Shown here: positions 13,458-13,461 of the stretch, piece by piece
Position numbering within the stretch: position 1 is the first letter of the stretch
Layout of the letters: every line of letters begins with the position of its first letter
Assembly (NCBI GenBank): GCA_017472115.1
Contig: JAFUQW010000068.1
Coordinates: 1-13,461 of the forward strand
Direction of reading: 5' to 3'
DNA length: 13,461 bases
Source of the DNA: Bacteroidales bacterium
GTDB lineage: Bacteria; Bacteroidota; Bacteroidia; Bacteroidales; UBA932
The notes under the pieces: model-generated
Database searches by the model: none
Seen by the model: only the letters and a program-made list of their open reading frames with translations
What the model was told of the DNA's origin: nothing
Translations under genes and position numbers: made by a program

Positions 13458-13461
13458 ATAA

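Overview
The window looks like a chromosomal segment of a Bacteroidales (Bacteroidota) bacterium, probably a gut-type lineage. Four lines of evidence support this: several promoters fit the Bacteroidota -7 consensus TAnnTTTG instead of sigma-70 boxes; Shine-Dalgarno sequences are mostly absent; DUF4831 and DUF2400/TIGR02757 proteins are present; and the HtrB-type acyltransferase has the C-terminal form usual for this phylum. No rRNA, tRNA, CRISPR array, insertion sequence or phage gene was found.

Layout. (1) 1-972, plus strand: the 3' end of a GNAT-DUF1653 fusion gene, overlapped by one base (TAGTG) by a short Smr-domain protein. (2) 3409-981, minus strand: an AT-rich DUF4143 ATPase gene joined by an ATGA overlap to a GC-richer zinc-dependent alcohol dehydrogenase gene. 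The ATPase promoter region holds two 18-bp direct repeats around a palindrome, which looks like an operator. (3) 3777-3571, minus: a 68-residue HARE-HTH-like protein, divergent from a lipoprotein with a nucleoside 2-deoxyribosyltransferase-like fold (3872-4399, plus). (4) 4561-5466, plus: an EamA/DMT transporter with its own promoter and terminator. (5) 5467-5762: no gene. Two convergent terminators flank a GC-rich element closed by a 25-position inverted repeat (5534-5691). (6) 9235-5763, minus: a likely operon of a lipid A-type acyltransferase, a secreted DUF4831 protein and the dipeptidase PepD. (7) 9318-12568, plus: two tandem POT-family peptide transporters, divergent from (6) with overlapping promoters. 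(8) 12640-13347, plus: a DUF2400/TIGR02757 protein, followed by a second, unrelated imperfect palindrome (13358-13457).

How the genes fit together. The clearest functional unit is 5763-12568. Two proton-coupled oligopeptide transporters diverge from an operon ending in the cytosolic dipeptidase PepD, so import and hydrolysis of small peptides appear coordinated, alongside two envelope genes. The region 2015-4399 is more accessory in character (AT-rich ATPase, small HTH protein, unusual lipoprotein). The two structured intergenic elements and the repeat-palindrome-repeat operator are the features least explained by known gene families.
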